Part shown: positions 37,799 to 46,359 of the stretch, piece after piece
Layout of the letters: every line of letters starts with the position of its first letter
Position numbering within the stretch: the stretch's first letter is position 1
Assembly: GCF_000369065.1 (NCBI RefSeq)
Contig: NZ_KB849804.1
Coordinates: forward strand, 237,303-301,302
DNA: 64,000 bases
DNA from: Acinetobacter haemolyticus CIP 64.3 = MTCC 9819
GTDB lineage: Bacteria > Pseudomonadota > Gammaproteobacteria > Pseudomonadales > Moraxellaceae
Direction of reading: 5' to 3'
The notes under the pieces: model-generated
Databases searched by the model: none
What the model saw: the letters and a program-made list of their open reading frames with translations, nothing else
What the model was told of the DNA's origin: nothing
Translations under genes and position numbers: made by a program

Positions 37799-38506
37799 CT
37801 GTAGGATCATTAAAATGAATAAAGATCAATATAATATGTTCTGCTTACCGCCTGCAGGGAGTAGTGCGAGTATTTATTATCCATGGAAGAAGCAGATATC
37901 TGACAATATTCGTATTATTCCTATTGAATATTCGGGTCATGGACTAAAAATAAATGAACCCTTGATGGATGATCCTGATCTATTGGCGATGCAAATTGCC
38001 AATGAAATACAAGCTTACCCCGAAACAGCGTTTATTTTATTTGGACATAGTGTGGGAGGCGGTTTGATCTGGAAAGTACTCAATTATCTGAATGAAAAAC
38101 CAGTGATTGATCAGTTGAAATTGATTGCAATCAGTGGTCGTCCAGAACATAGTTATATCCAACATATGCGCTATAAGCATGCGTTGACGGATAAAGAAAT
38201 TATAAATGAATTGAAGCGATATAATAATTTCCCCGATGAAATCCTAAATAATCCTGAGGCATTGACTTTTTTCCTCAGAATTATTCGTAATGATTTTTAT
38301 CTAAGTAGTCAATTGTTGGGTGAAAAACTGAGTAAAACGAAGGTTCCTGTCATCGCATTTTATGGTAAAGATGATCCTGATATTCCAAACAAAATAATGA
38401 TGGATGCATGGCAGCAACACACAGACAATTGGTTAGGTAGTGTTGAGTTGGACGGAGATCATTTTGATGTGTGCTGAATTAGCAGGAGACTTTCACTTGG
38501 GAGATT

Positions 38507-39376
38507 CTAGGCAGCTAACCGATAAAAGTCTTCTGCCATTTGATTTGGTGTCTTAAAATCCAAGCCTTTTTGAATTCTTCGCTGATTATAAAATAACTCT
38601 ATATATTTTGTAATATCCGCTTTGGCTTCTTCCCTTGTTTTGTAGTTGCGATGATGGACTAGTTCATTTTTGAGTATGCCCCAGAAACTCTCTATCGGTG
38701 CATTATCGAAGCAGTCGCCTTTTTTGCTCATTGAACCCTGAAAATCAAATTTCTCAAGTAAGTTTCGATATTCATTACTGCAATATTGGCTGCCTCTGTC
38801 TGAATGTACAATGAGATCTTTAGCAGGTTTCTGATTGCGAATAGCCATATTCAATGCATCACAAACAAGCTTGGCTGTCATGCGCTCATTTAAGCTATAG
38901 CCAACAACCTGTTTCGTGTAAAGATCTTTGACAGCTGCCAAGTACAACCAGCCCTCAGCCGTCCAAATGTAGGTAATGTCACTCGACCACGCAAGATTAG
39001 GCTTCGTCATTGAAAACTGTTGCTTGAGTAAATTGTCATAAATAGAACGGTTGTGATCACTGTCCGTGGTTCTTTTGAAACGCTTATGGCGCTTACAATA
39101 CAACTGATTTGATTTTTTTATTTGGCGCACAGCATACATACTTATTTTGATACTTTGCGCTTGTAAATGCTTGGTTAATCGAACATAGCCATAGCTTTGT
39201 TTGGTTTCTTCATGGGCTATTTTGACCAAAATTGTCTGCTGATTTCGCTGAATTGATCTTTTACTCATGCCTCGCTTTAGCCAATCATAAAAGCGAGAAA
39301 CGGATACACGAAGTAATCGAGCCATTAAAATAATCGGAAATAAGTGGCTTTGCGATTTCATATAGGCGTACCTCAC
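38507..39376 (-). CDS. IS3-family transposase OrfB (DDE integrase domain)
   Basis: A 289-residue integrase-like protein. The three catalytic acidic residues are in SSDITYIW, VHSDRGSQYCS and the DNAPIESFWGILKNE helix, as in IS3 rve domains. The N-terminal ILMARLLRVSVSRFYDWLKR is the usual pre-integrase helix region. It starts with GTG overlapping the OrfA stop by four bases. A full OrfAB transposase would come from -1 frameshifting at AAAAAAG (39412-39406 on the minus strand) near the end of OrfA. Confidence 0.94.
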   Translation of the reverse strand: MRYAYMKSQSHLFPIILMARLLRVSVSRFYDWLKRGMSKRSIQRNQQTILVKIAHEETKQSYGYVRLTKHLQAQSIKISMYAVRQIKKSNQLYCKRHKRFKRTTDSDHNRSIYDNLLKQQFSMTKPNLAWSSDITYIWTAEGWLYLAAVKDLYTKQVVGYSLNERMTAKLVCDALNMAIRNQKPAKDLIVHSDRGSQYCSNEYRNLLEKFDFQGSMSKKGDCFDNAPIESFWGILKNELVHHRNYKTREEAKADITKYIELFYNQRRIQKGLDFKTPNQMAEDFYRLAA

Positions 39377-39672
39377 TGACTTTCTTTGGCAAAGTACGCT
39401 GCTGCCTTTTTTAAAAATTCACGTTCCATTTCAGCTGTTTTGAGCTGTTGTTTAAGCTTCTTATTTTCTTCGAGTAAGGCGTTTAGATCGGGCGAATACT
39501 GTTTTGTGCCTGCTAAAGTTCCAGCCTTTGCTTTGTTATTCCAGTTCGAAAGGGTTTGCATTGAAATGCCAAGTTGTCTAGCGGATTCCGATACATTACC
39601 TTGGTTCTCTTCAATGGCTTTTATGGCTTCAGCTTTAAATTCTGCGGTGTAAGTCTTCTGTTTCTTGCTCAT
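39373..39672 (-). CDS. IS3-family transposase OrfA (HTH)
   Basis: A 99-residue protein with an N-terminal helix-turn-helix (VSESARQLGISMQTLSNWNNKAK) that binds the IS ends and a C-terminal leucine-zipper-like coil (LNALLEENKKLKQQLKTAEMEREFLKKA). Just before its end lies the A-AAA-AAG slippery run used for OrfAB fusion in IS3 elements. Confidence 0.94.
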   Translation of the reverse strand: MSKKQKTYTAEFKAEAIKAIEENQGNVSESARQLGISMQTLSNWNNKAKAGTLAGTKQYSPDLNALLEENKKLKQQLKTAEMEREFLKKAAAYFAKESQ

Positions 39673-39815
39673 GGTAAACTCCTAATGAGTATGTATAGTT
39701 TACCAAGTTAAACCCTCCTGTTTTTTAAGCACACATCATTTTTATTTTTTAGATCCCGAGACACGAATAAAAATGCTTAAAAAAATTTCACAAACAGTAG
39801 AAAAACTGACGTTGA

Positions 39816-40586
39816 ATGTTGCTTGATATGCACGCAATTTCTGACATAACAGATTGGAATACACAGTCCATACAATCTTTGGGTCATTTCAATATTCAAC
39901 ATGAAAAAATAACGTGCTTCGGATTAGAAATACATAATATTCAAGTTGAGCCATTAACAACGCTAGCTCAGCTTGATGATCTTTATCAGCATTTTAATAT
40001 TTTTTTTCCTCTTAATATAAAGAATGCAGGGTTAATTCGACAGTTAGAGTTTTTTACGGGACGTCTGGCTGCGAAATATGCCTTACATGATTTGAATTTG
40101 CAGGATTATATTATTCACCAAGGTCACCAAGGTGAACCAATATGGCCTGACGCTGTTATTGGAAGTATTAGTCATGTCAGTCATCAGCGTTTATGTTGTG
40201 CTATTGCATATGCTCAAAATCATAATTGTGCTGATAAGACATTTGGGATCGACATAGAATCGAAAAAGTGCCAAACATTGTTTCAACAGAATGATGAAAT
40301 TTACCATGTTTTTCTAAGTGAAGATGAGCAAGCAGCACTTGCAAATACAGGCTTTAAAAAACCTGATTTATATTTGCTCGTATTTTCTGCAAAAGAAAGT
40401 GTGATCAAAGCCTTTTATATTAAATATAAGCAAATAATTGATTTTAAATCAATTCGTTTTGATGGGATAGTAGATGATTTTATCTGGTTTCGTATTCATC
40501 TCGGTTCCTCACTGAAGAATACCATAGTTACCAAAGTTCATTTTTTCGATACAGATAACGAGATAATTACAATTTCTTGCATTTAA
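39816..40586 (+). CDS. basI: 4'-phosphopantetheinyl transferase BasI
   Basis: A 256-residue Sfp/EntD-type transferase with FGIDIESKKC (Mg-binding Asp) and LLVFSAKESVIKAFY (Glu/Lys motif). It loads phosphopantetheine on the carriers of BasF and BasB. ATG 39816 overlaps the ancestral basH end by 11 bases; ATG 39828 is an alternative start. Only 77 bases now separate it from the IS, so its normal upstream promoter is cut off and translation from basH is decoupled. Confidence 0.9.
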   Translation: MLLDMHAISDITDWNTQSIQSLGHFNIQHEKITCFGLEIHNIQVEPLTTLAQLDDLYQHFNIFFPLNIKNAGLIRQLEFFTGRLAAKYALHDLNLQDYIIHQGHQGEPIWPDAVIGSISHVSHQRLCCAIAYAQNHNCADKTFGIDIESKKCQTLFQQNDEIYHVFLSEDEQAALANTGFKKPDLYLLVFSAKESVIKAFYIKYKQIIDFKSIRFDGIVDDFIWFRIHLGSSLKNTIVTKVHFFDTDNEIITISCI

Positions 40587-40602
40587 AACATCACACATTA
40601 TT

Positions 40603-40621
40603 GATAATGATAATCATTTAT
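40603..40621. promoter_or_regulatory. Fur-box-like site upstream of basJ
   Basis: GATAATGATAATCATTTAT matches the classic Fur consensus closely (first 16 bases fully). It lies 93 bases before basJ, so basJ and entA probably have their own iron-regulated promoter independent of the IS-interrupted unit. Confidence 0.85.
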
Positions 40622-40713
40622 ATTAATGTGTTTAAGCACTTATACATTTCCTATATTTAGAAGAAGCAACACTAAATCCGCTTGAAAATATCAATGCGAG
40701 AGGCAACTTAAAC

Positions 40714-41886
40714 ATGATGCAAACTACAACATCCGCAGAGCAAAACTTAGAGAACAATGATCAACATAAATTTTCATGTTTTTCTACGAAAAATTATCAT
40801 TTAACGGTGAAAGACTTTGTTAAGACAATCAATACACCTGCTGCAAATATCACATTGTTTAATGATGAAATTGCCAAGTGTTTTGATGAGATGAAAAAAC
40901 AGGGTAGTCGCAATCCGATTCTGATCGGCGCAATCCCTTTTGATATTACAAAGAAAAGTAGCCTGAATTTTTACGCTGATTATCAAAAAAAGCCACAGAA
41001 AACATCGGATTTTCATCCGTTGCGAGATCGTGATCAAGTTGAAGTTGTAAATAAATCACTATTAATTCAACGTCAAAAATTTGAAGGAGCAGTGCAGCTC
41101 GCTTTAAATGCTTTTGAGGCAAAAAAGGTTGAAAAAGTAGTTCTTTCTCAAGCTGTTGAGTATGAATTTGATCATCAGCAAAAACCTGAAAATTTGTTAA
41201 GTTCGTTATTAAAACAAAATCCAAATGCCTATAATTTTGTGATCCCCGTAGAGCATAATCATTATATTTTAGGTGCCAGCCCAGAATTACTTTTATCGAA
41301 ACAGGATCGCATTGTAAGTAGTAACCCTTTGGCAGGATCCAGACCTAAATCCAATATTTCAGAAAAAGATTTGTGCAGTAAACAAGAATTACATCATTCG
41401 GAAAAGGATCAGAATGAGCATCGAATCGTGGTCGAAAACATACTTAAAAATCTAGTGAGTTACTGTGTTGAGCTTAAAGTTTCTGAATTTCCCGATATCT
41501 TAGAAACCTCAACCATGTTGCATTTATCATCTGAGTTTCAAGGTGTTCTCAAAAGACAAGCACCCAATGCACTCAATCTTGCATTGGAGTTGCATCCGAC
41601 ACCTGCAGTATGCGGTTCGCCCACAGATGTAGCTAAGCAATTTATCTTAGATCATGAAGGTTATGATCGGCATTATTACACAGGTTTGGTGGGATGGATG
41701 GATGCAGATGGTAACGGAGAGTGGGTTGTTACTATTCGTTGTGGTTTGCTCAGTGAAAATAAAATGCGCGTGTATGCAGGTGCAGGAATTGTTAAGGGAT
41801 CTGATGCTGAAGAAGAATGGTTTGAAACCGAAGCAAAAATGCAAACGATGTTAAATATTTTTAATGCAAACAGTGCTGTTGGATGA
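40714..41886 (+). CDS. basJ: isochorismate synthase BasJ
   Basis: A 390-residue chorismate-binding enzyme (EntC/MenF family). The catalytic core shows KVVLSQAVEYEF, VSSNPLAGSRPKSN and LHPTPAVCGSPT, and the end has WVVTIRCGLLSENKMRVYAGAGIVKGSD. It converts chorismate to isochorismate, the first step to DHB. An AGAGG ribosome site lies before ATG 40714; a second ATG follows directly. Preceded by the 40603 Fur-like box. Confidence 0.94.
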   Translation: MMQTTTSAEQNLENNDQHKFSCFSTKNYHLTVKDFVKTINTPAANITLFNDEIAKCFDEMKKQGSRNPILIGAIPFDITKKSSLNFYADYQKKPQKTSDFHPLRDRDQVEVVNKSLLIQRQKFEGAVQLALNAFEAKKVEKVVLSQAVEYEFDHQQKPENLLSSLLKQNPNAYNFVIPVEHNHYILGASPELLLSKQDRIVSSNPLAGSRPKSNISEKDLCSKQELHHSEKDQNEHRIVVENILKNLVSYCVELKVSEFPDILETSTMLHLSSEFQGVLKRQAPNALNLALELHPTPAVCGSPTDVAKQFILDHEGYDRHYYTGLVGWMDADGNGEWVVTIRCGLLSENKMRVYAGAGIVKGSDAEEEWFETEAKMQTMLNIFNANSAVG

Positions 41887-41944
41887 TGAGTTCTGATCAG
41901 TACACGCTGGGTATAAAATTTATAATGAGAATTTGATTGTGAAT

Positions 41945-42691
41945 ATGACTGAGAAAAAGATTGCATGGGTTGTTGGAGTAAACCAAGGAATTGGACTAGA
42001 AGTCATGCAGCGTTTATATGCTGAAAATATACAGGTGGTCGGTATAGATAAAGCAAAAGATCAAGTCCCTGAGCATTTTAAGGAAATGATACATGTTTGT
42101 GATATACGTGATGAACAGCAAATCGCTAAACTCTGTCGCACCTTATTGTTAGAGAGTCCTCCAGACTATTTTATCCATATCGCTGGGGTTTTACATTTAG
42201 GTGAACATGATGAAATTTCGTTTGCACAATGGAGAGAAACATTCGAGGTCAATCTGTTTTCACCATTTCATTTTTTTCGCCATTTAAGCCCATATTTTAA
42301 AAAGAAAAAGATGGGAAATGTAGTCATCATCTCCTCTAACTCAACAAAAGTACCCCGCATGAATATGTCCGCATATGGCGCATCAAAATCGGCACTCACA
42401 TATTTCACCAAAACAGTGGCACTTGAGCTCGCTCAGTATGGTGTACGCGTTAATATTATTTCCCCAGGTTCAACAGCGACGGCTATGCAATATCAATTAT
42501 GGGAAAATGCTCAGGGTGAACAGAATACAATTCTGGGTAATCTTTCGCAGTTTAAGGTGGGGATACCGTTAAAGAAAATTGCGAAAGTGAGTGATATTGC
42601 CAATGCAGTTCTGTTTTTTATTGGTGAACAATCAACGCATATTACAATGCACGATTTGGTCATTGATGGTGGAGCAACATTGGGCAGTTGA
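41945..42691 (+). CDS. entA: 2,3-dihydro-2,3-dihydroxybenzoate dehydrogenase EntA-like
   Basis: A 248-residue short-chain dehydrogenase. The NAD-binding motif is VVGVNQGIGLE (lacking the more usual TGxxxGIG threonine), the catalytic YxxxK is YGASK, and the C-terminal region SDIANAVLFFIG...DLVIDGGATLGS is typical. The position directly after basJ, and the need for this step after BasF, support an EntA role: oxidation of 2,3-dihydro-DHB to DHB. In the well-studied A. baumannii locus entA lies elsewhere. A hairpin terminator follows at 42714. Confidence 0.82.
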   Translation: MTEKKIAWVVGVNQGIGLEVMQRLYAENIQVVGIDKAKDQVPEHFKEMIHVCDIRDEQQIAKLCRTLLLESPPDYFIHIAGVLHLGEHDEISFAQWRETFEVNLFSPFHFFRHLSPYFKKKKMGNVVIISSNSTKVPRMNMSAYGASKSALTYFTKTVALELAQYGVRVNIISPGSTATAMQYQLWENAQGEQNTILGNLSQFKVGIPLKKIAKVSDIANAVLFFIGEQSTHITMHDLVIDGGATLGS

Positions 42692-42713
42692 TTTTATAGT
42701 AGCTTTTCCATTC

Positions 42714-42755
42714 AATCTCTCAACTATCTTATCGATGGTTGAGAGATTTTTTTGA
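42714..42755. terminator. intrinsic terminator between entA and the IclR gene
   Basis: AATCTCTCAAC (42714-42724) and GTTGAGAGATT (42738-42748) with a T-run. It closes the siderophore cluster and can also serve the convergent IclR gene. Confidence 0.9.
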
Positions 42756-42795
42756 TGTTGTAGAAAAATCACAACTGTTTTAACTCTATATTGCG

Positions 42796-43608
42796 TTAAT
42801 AAATAAACTTAGAAATTTTATCTGCCATCTGAATGACCAAATCTGCAATTTCATTTTTAAAGTAATGCTCATCATAGGTGCCTAATGGACAACTGACAGA
42901 TAAAACAGCGGTCATTTTTCCAGTCGATTGTTTAAAAATAGGCGCAGCACAAGCAGCCATATCATGATTGAAATGTCCCCAACTGACCATTGATCGTTGT
43001 GTTTTTACAAAGCCTAGTCTTTGAAGCAGTTCTTTCATATTTTTCGGTGTTAATTCAGAAAACGTATCCCATTGATTAAAGTGTTTATATCGCTCACGAA
43101 TTTCACTTTCACTTAAGTCAGCGAGCATCATTTGCCCAATCACTGTGGCGTGCGCAGGCCAGCGCGTTCCTAAACCAATATTGCTGGTAAAAGTTCCATT
43201 GGATTGCACATTATTGATAAAGACAATATGTGTACCCTCTAAAATAGATAAATGTACTGCAAGTTTGGTTTGATCGCGCAGTTCTTTCATCAAAGGGGTG
43301 GCTAGATCTAAGAGCGATTGTTTCGACAAGCTATTAAAACCAAGCTCCATCACTTTTGAATCAAGCGCATAGGTTTTTTGAGACGCTTTTCTGAGGAAGC
43401 CACATGATTCTAAGGTGTAAATCAGACGGAATGCGCTAGAACGATTTACGTCTAATATTTCGGCAATTTCCGTGATGGTCATTTCTTGGGTTTGCTGGTT
43501 AAAGGCTTGTAAAATTGCCAAACCACGTACCAAACCGGGTACTAAATAGCGATCATCATTTTTTGTGAGTTCAGATTCTTGAGAGTCTGTTTCTATCGTT
43601 GGGTTCAT
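42796..43608 (-). CDS. IclR-family transcriptional regulator
   Basis: A 270-residue regulator. The N-terminal winged HTH is clear (LAILQAFNQQTQEMTITEIAEILDVNRSSAFRLIYTLESCGFL), and the C-terminal effector domain includes SNIGLGTRWPAHATVIGQMMLADL and CAAPIFKQSTGKMTAVLSVSCPL. IclR proteins commonly control aromatic catabolism in Acinetobacter (PobR, PcaU). It is divergent from the Rieske cluster; palindromes at 43697 and 43843 in the shared gap, and a variant at 56057, are the probable targets. Confidence 0.9.
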   Translation of the reverse strand: MNPTIETDSQESELTKNDDRYLVPGLVRGLAILQAFNQQTQEMTITEIAEILDVNRSSAFRLIYTLESCGFLRKASQKTYALDSKVMELGFNSLSKQSLLDLATPLMKELRDQTKLAVHLSILEGTHIVFINNVQSNGTFTSNIGLGTRWPAHATVIGQMMLADLSESEIRERYKHFNQWDTFSELTPKNMKELLQRLGFVKTQRSMVSWGHFNHDMAACAAPIFKQSTGKMTAVLSVSCPLGTYDEHYFKNEIADLVIQMADKISKFIY

Positions 43609-43696
43609 CAGCTTAATTTTCCTACAAAAAACGCAAATAATAAAAATTTAATTTTCTTAGAGTTCTATTCTAACTGCAAACCAGAGCCAAAAGATA

Positions 43697-43712
43697 GTTT
43701 TATATATAAAAC
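43697..43712. promoter_or_regulatory. IclR operator candidate, copy 1
   Basis: GTTTTATATATAAAAC, a perfect 16-bp palindrome about 89 bases upstream of the IclR start. The identical sequence recurs at 43843. Confidence 0.7.
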
Positions 43713-43785
43713 AAAATTTTTTAAGTAAAACGTAAAATAATGTGTAATAAATATCAAACATATGATTTTAAACAATATATATAGT

Positions 43786-43815
43786 TTGACAAAAAAATAA
43801 GCATAGGAGTATTCT
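43786..43815 (+). promoter_or_regulatory. candidate promoter of the Rieske operon
   Basis: TTGACA (43786-43791), 18-base spacer and TATTCT (43810-43815). The downstream palindrome at 43843 lies about 28 bases past the -10, where a bound repressor would block clearance. Confidence 0.65.
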
Positions 43816-43842
43816 TAATTAAAGTTTGTTATATCAAATAAT

Positions 43843-43858
43843 GTTTTATATATAAAAC
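43843..43858. promoter_or_regulatory. IclR operator candidate, copy 2
   Basis: GTTTTATATATAAAAC again, identical to 43697-43712, with the flanks ATG before and AAA after. It lies 16 bases before the Rieske ferredoxin start codon. Confidence 0.7.
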
Positions 43859-43874
43859 AAATGAGGATGCAAGG

Positions 43875-44180
43875 ATGAGTTGGATCTCAGTTTGTCAGCA
43901 AGATGACGTAACCGAAGACGAGCCAAAAGCCATAGAAGTTGACGGTAAGAAAATTGGCGTATTTTTCATCGACGAAAAATATTTTGCCATCGAGAATGTT
44001 TGCCCACATGCCTACGCATTATTAACAGAAGGCTTTATTGAAGATCAGACCGTTGAATGTCCTTTGCATGAGGCGATTTTTGATATTCAAACAGGTGAGC
44101 TAAAGAGTGGACCAGGATGTCGTGATCTATGCACTTATCCTGTACGTGTTGAAGGGCAAGAAGTTCAAATTCAACTCTAG
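43875..44180 (+). CDS. Rieske-type [2Fe-2S] ferredoxin
   Basis: A 101-residue small electron carrier. The cluster ligands are visible as CPH (about residue 44) and CPLH (about residue 62). It would shuttle electrons from the FAD reductase at 47319 to the Rieske oxygenase at 44523. First gene of the operon; AAGGATG precedes the start. The separate small ferredoxin plus single oxygenase subunit resembles the carbazole-type (CarAa/Ac/Ad) arrangement. Confidence 0.93.
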   Translation: MSWISVCQQDDVTEDEPKAIEVDGKKIGVFFIDEKYFAIENVCPHAYALLTEGFIEDQTVECPLHEAIFDIQTGELKSGPGCRDLCTYPVRVEGQEVQIQL

Positions 44181-44205
44181 GTCTTAATGAGAAGGAAGGA
44201 ATCGC

Positions 44206-44505
44206 GTGAAAACATTTAATGAGAAGCTAGCTAACTGGATCCATGCAGTGCCAGCAACCGAAGCAGGAATTAACAATATCCAAGTTCCAGGGCAGCCAGA
44301 ATTATTAATTTGGCAAACTCGTTATAAAGAACCAACGGTTTATGAGCAAGACTTTGTACAACATTTAATCAAAGCATTTTCAGCGGGTGTAACTGAGCTG
44401 AATGATCTCGTACAGACTTTAAATCAGCAAGGTTTCCGTTGTGAGTCTGGTGAGCTTTGGACTTCTGAAAGTTTTTCAGAAGAAATGCAACGTTTAGGTT
44501 ATTGA
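44206..44505 (+). CDS. small protein, recombinase-like HTH type
   Basis: A 99-residue acidic protein starting with GTG and preceded by GAAGGAAGGA. The second half (TELNDLVQTLNQQGFRCESGELWTSESFSEEMQRLGY) reads like the helix-turn-helix of large serine recombinases (rules for a recombinase-like HTH domain), which is seen in small proteins next to Rieske oxygenase genes. Whether it binds DNA or helps the oxygenase is unknown. It lies between ferredoxin and oxygenase; its end overlaps the region before the oxygenase start. Confidence 0.65.
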   Translation: MKTFNEKLANWIHAVPATEAGINNIQVPGQPELLIWQTRYKEPTVYEQDFVQHLIKAFSAGVTELNDLVQTLNQQGFRCESGELWTSESFSEEMQRLGY

Positions 44506-44522
44506 TTCAAGGAAGAACGATT

Positions 44523-45590
44523 ATGAACGCAGCAGTATCAGCTACGCCGAGTGTCGAAGAATATTTAGATTTAGGTTTACGTGATCAATGGCATCCAGTG
44601 CTTGCAAGCTGGGAAGTCGCCGCAAATCCAGTGGGTATCACTCGTTTGGGCGATAATATTGTGGTTTGGCGTGATGACCAAGGTCAAGTTCATGCTTTAG
44701 AAGATCGTTGTCCACATCGTGGTGCACGTCTTTCTTTAGGTTGGAATCTTGGAAATCGTGTGGCTTGTTGGTATCACGGTGTTGAGGTTCGCCATGACGG
44801 TGTGGTTGAAGATGTACCAGCGGTACATGAATGTCCAATGAAAGGCACAAAATGTATTAAAAGCTATCCAGTGATCGAAGCACATGGTGCAATTTTCCTT
44901 TGGTTTGGGATCGACCCAAATGAAGAACCGAAAGCACTCGATTTTCCTGAACAACTTGCGAGTGAAGATTGGAGTGCATTTCTTTGCCAAGCAGATTGGA
45001 AAGTGAATCATCAATATGCGATTGATAATGTCATGGACCCAATGCATGGTAGCTATTTGCATTGTACTTCGCACTCAATGGCTGAAGGGGACCGCACTGC
45101 AGAAATGAAGCACCGTTCAACTGAACATGGTTTTGTTTTTGAGAAAGAAGGTCAAATTGGTGTGAATTTCGACTGGGTTGAATATGCCAATACAGGTGCA
45201 AGCTGGTTACGTCTCTCGATTCCTTATCGCAAAGATTTTGGGCCGGGTGGTGAGTTCTGGATCGTGGGCTATGCAACACCAATTGATGCTAACAATACCC
45301 GTGTATTCTTCTGGCGTTGTCGTAAAGTTAGTGGTTGGCAACGTAATGTGTGGCGCTTCCTTTACCGCAATCATTTAGAAAAATTGCATTGGGATGTATT
45401 GGAACAAGATCGCATTATTTTAGAAAACCTTGCACCGAATGCACGTCAACAAGAATTTCTCTACCAGCATGATGTCGGTTTATCTCGTTTACGCCGTTTA
45501 ATGAAAAAAGAAGCAGAAAAGCAGTTAAAGAAAATTGCAGCTTTGAATACCTCAAACCGTATTGAAATGCAGGAAGAAGCGCATGGCTAA
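44523..45590 (+). CDS. Rieske non-heme iron oxygenase, single-type alpha subunit
   Basis: A 355-residue oxygenase. The Rieske cluster ligands are CPHRG (about residue 63) and CWYHG (about residue 83). The mononuclear iron site is DNVMDPMHGSYLH (Asp-x2-His-x4-His pattern). No beta-subunit gene is nearby, so an alpha-3 homotrimer such as in carbazole-type or vanillate-type oxygenases is likely. ATG at 44523 follows AAGGAAG. It overlaps the next gene by 8 bases. Substrate cannot be read from sequence; a hydroxylated or polycyclic aromatic is plausible. Confidence 0.9.
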   Translation: MNAAVSATPSVEEYLDLGLRDQWHPVLASWEVAANPVGITRLGDNIVVWRDDQGQVHALEDRCPHRGARLSLGWNLGNRVACWYHGVEVRHDGVVEDVPAVHECPMKGTKCIKSYPVIEAHGAIFLWFGIDPNEEPKALDFPEQLASEDWSAFLCQADWKVNHQYAIDNVMDPMHGSYLHCTSHSMAEGDRTAEMKHRSTEHGFVFEKEGQIGVNFDWVEYANTGASWLRLSIPYRKDFGPGGEFWIVGYATPIDANNTRVFFWRCRKVSGWQRNVWRFLYRNHLEKLHWDVLEQDRIILENLAPNARQQEFLYQHDVGLSRLRRLMKKEAEKQLKKIAALNTSNRIEMQEEAHG

Positions 45591-46347
45591 TGTTGCATTG
45601 TTACAAGGCAAAAAAGTCCTTGTCACAGGCGCGGCAAGAGGCTTGGGACGTGACTTTGCACAAGCAATTGCTGAGGCAGGTGCTCAAGTTGTCATGGCGG
45701 ATATTTTAGATGAACTTGTTCAGAAAGAAGCGATTGAACTTCAACAACGAGGTTTAAAAGTTGAGGCTGTAAAAATTGATTTGTCTGATGCTGTTTCAAT
45801 TCAGCAGGCTGTAGAACAGGCTGTTGAATATTTAGGTGGAGTAGACGGTTTAGTCAATTGTGCTGCTCTAGCAACCAATGTTGGCGGTAAAAGTTTAATG
45901 GATTATGACGCTGATCTTTGGGATCGGGTCATGAACATTAATGTCAAAGGTACATGGTTGGTGACTAAGGAATGTGTTCCATATCTCAAACAGGCGGATG
46001 CTGGAAAAGTGATTAATGTCGCTTCGGATACGGCTTTGTGGGGCGCACCGAATCTGATGGCTTATGTTGCGAGTAAAGGTGCATTGGTTGCCATGACACG
46101 CTCGATGGCGAGAGAGCTTGGGCAATTCAATATTTGTATCAATACGCTTTCACCGGGTTTAACACTGGTAGAGGCGACTGAATATGTACCGCAAGAACGT
46201 CATGATTTATATGTGAATGGTCGTGCGATTCAGCGTCAGCAACTACCACAGGATTTAAACGGAACAGCACTGTATTTACTGTCGGATTTGTCTTCATTTG
46301 TGACAGGTCAAAATATTCCAGTGAATGGCGGTTTTGTCTTTAATTAA
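45583..46347 (+). CDS. short-chain dehydrogenase, probable cis-diol dehydrogenase
   Basis: A 254-residue SDR with LVTGAARGLGRDFA (cofactor binding), NCAALATNVG, catalytic serine region INVASDTA and YVASK. Placed right after the Rieske oxygenase with an 8-base overlap, it most likely oxidises the cis-dihydrodiol to a catechol, as bphB-type enzymes do. This role is inferred from position. Confidence 0.85.
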   Translation: MANVALLQGKKVLVTGAARGLGRDFAQAIAEAGAQVVMADILDELVQKEAIELQQRGLKVEAVKIDLSDAVSIQQAVEQAVEYLGGVDGLVNCAALATNVGGKSLMDYDADLWDRVMNINVKGTWLVTKECVPYLKQADAGKVINVASDTALWGAPNLMAYVASKGALVAMTRSMARELGQFNICINTLSPGLTLVEATEYVPQERHDLYVNGRAIQRQQLPQDLNGTALYLLSDLSSFVTGQNIPVNGGFVFN

Positions 46348-46359
46348 GGAGTTTATCTC

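Larger units (their letters stand above)
38465..39738 (-). mobile_element. IS3-family insertion sequence, 1274 bp
   Basis: The ends are inverted repeats: left TGATGTGTGCT, then CAGGAG and ACTTGG; the right end reverse-complements to the same TGATGTGTGCT, CAGGAG and ACTTGG at the same spacing. The element is flanked by TTT on both sides (38462-38464 and 39739-39741), a 3-bp target duplication. It encodes OrfA and OrfB overlapping by four bases, both on the minus strand, opposite to basH. It is complete by eye and looks active. I cannot name the IS without a database. Confidence 0.93.
37815..39826 (+). pseudogene. basH: thioesterase gene basH interrupted by an IS3-family element
   Basis: BasH is a type II thioesterase that edits misloaded carriers. 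GHSVGG carries the nucleophile, DDPD and DGDHF carry the other triad residues. The IS at 38465-39738 breaks the gene after codon 216-217: the present frame ends DGDHFDVC, 220 residues, with the last three from the IS. Joining 38464 to 39742 (removing the IS and one TTT copy) continues in frame as DHFYFLDPETRIKML to a TGA at 39824-39826, giving 244 residues, the family length, with the usual H-F-F/Y-L motif intact. The triad histidine survives in the truncated form, but 27 C-terminal residues are lost. ATG at 37815 follows GGAT. Confidence 0.9.

Noticed and set aside
38507-39672. Two independent transposase genes
   Set aside because: They overlap by four bases with a slippery A6G run and share one set of terminal repeats, so they are OrfA/OrfB of one IS.
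43740-43800. AT-rich stretch in the IclR intergenic region as a possible CRISPR or repeat array
   Set aside because: No regular repeats or spacers, only two operator-like palindromes.
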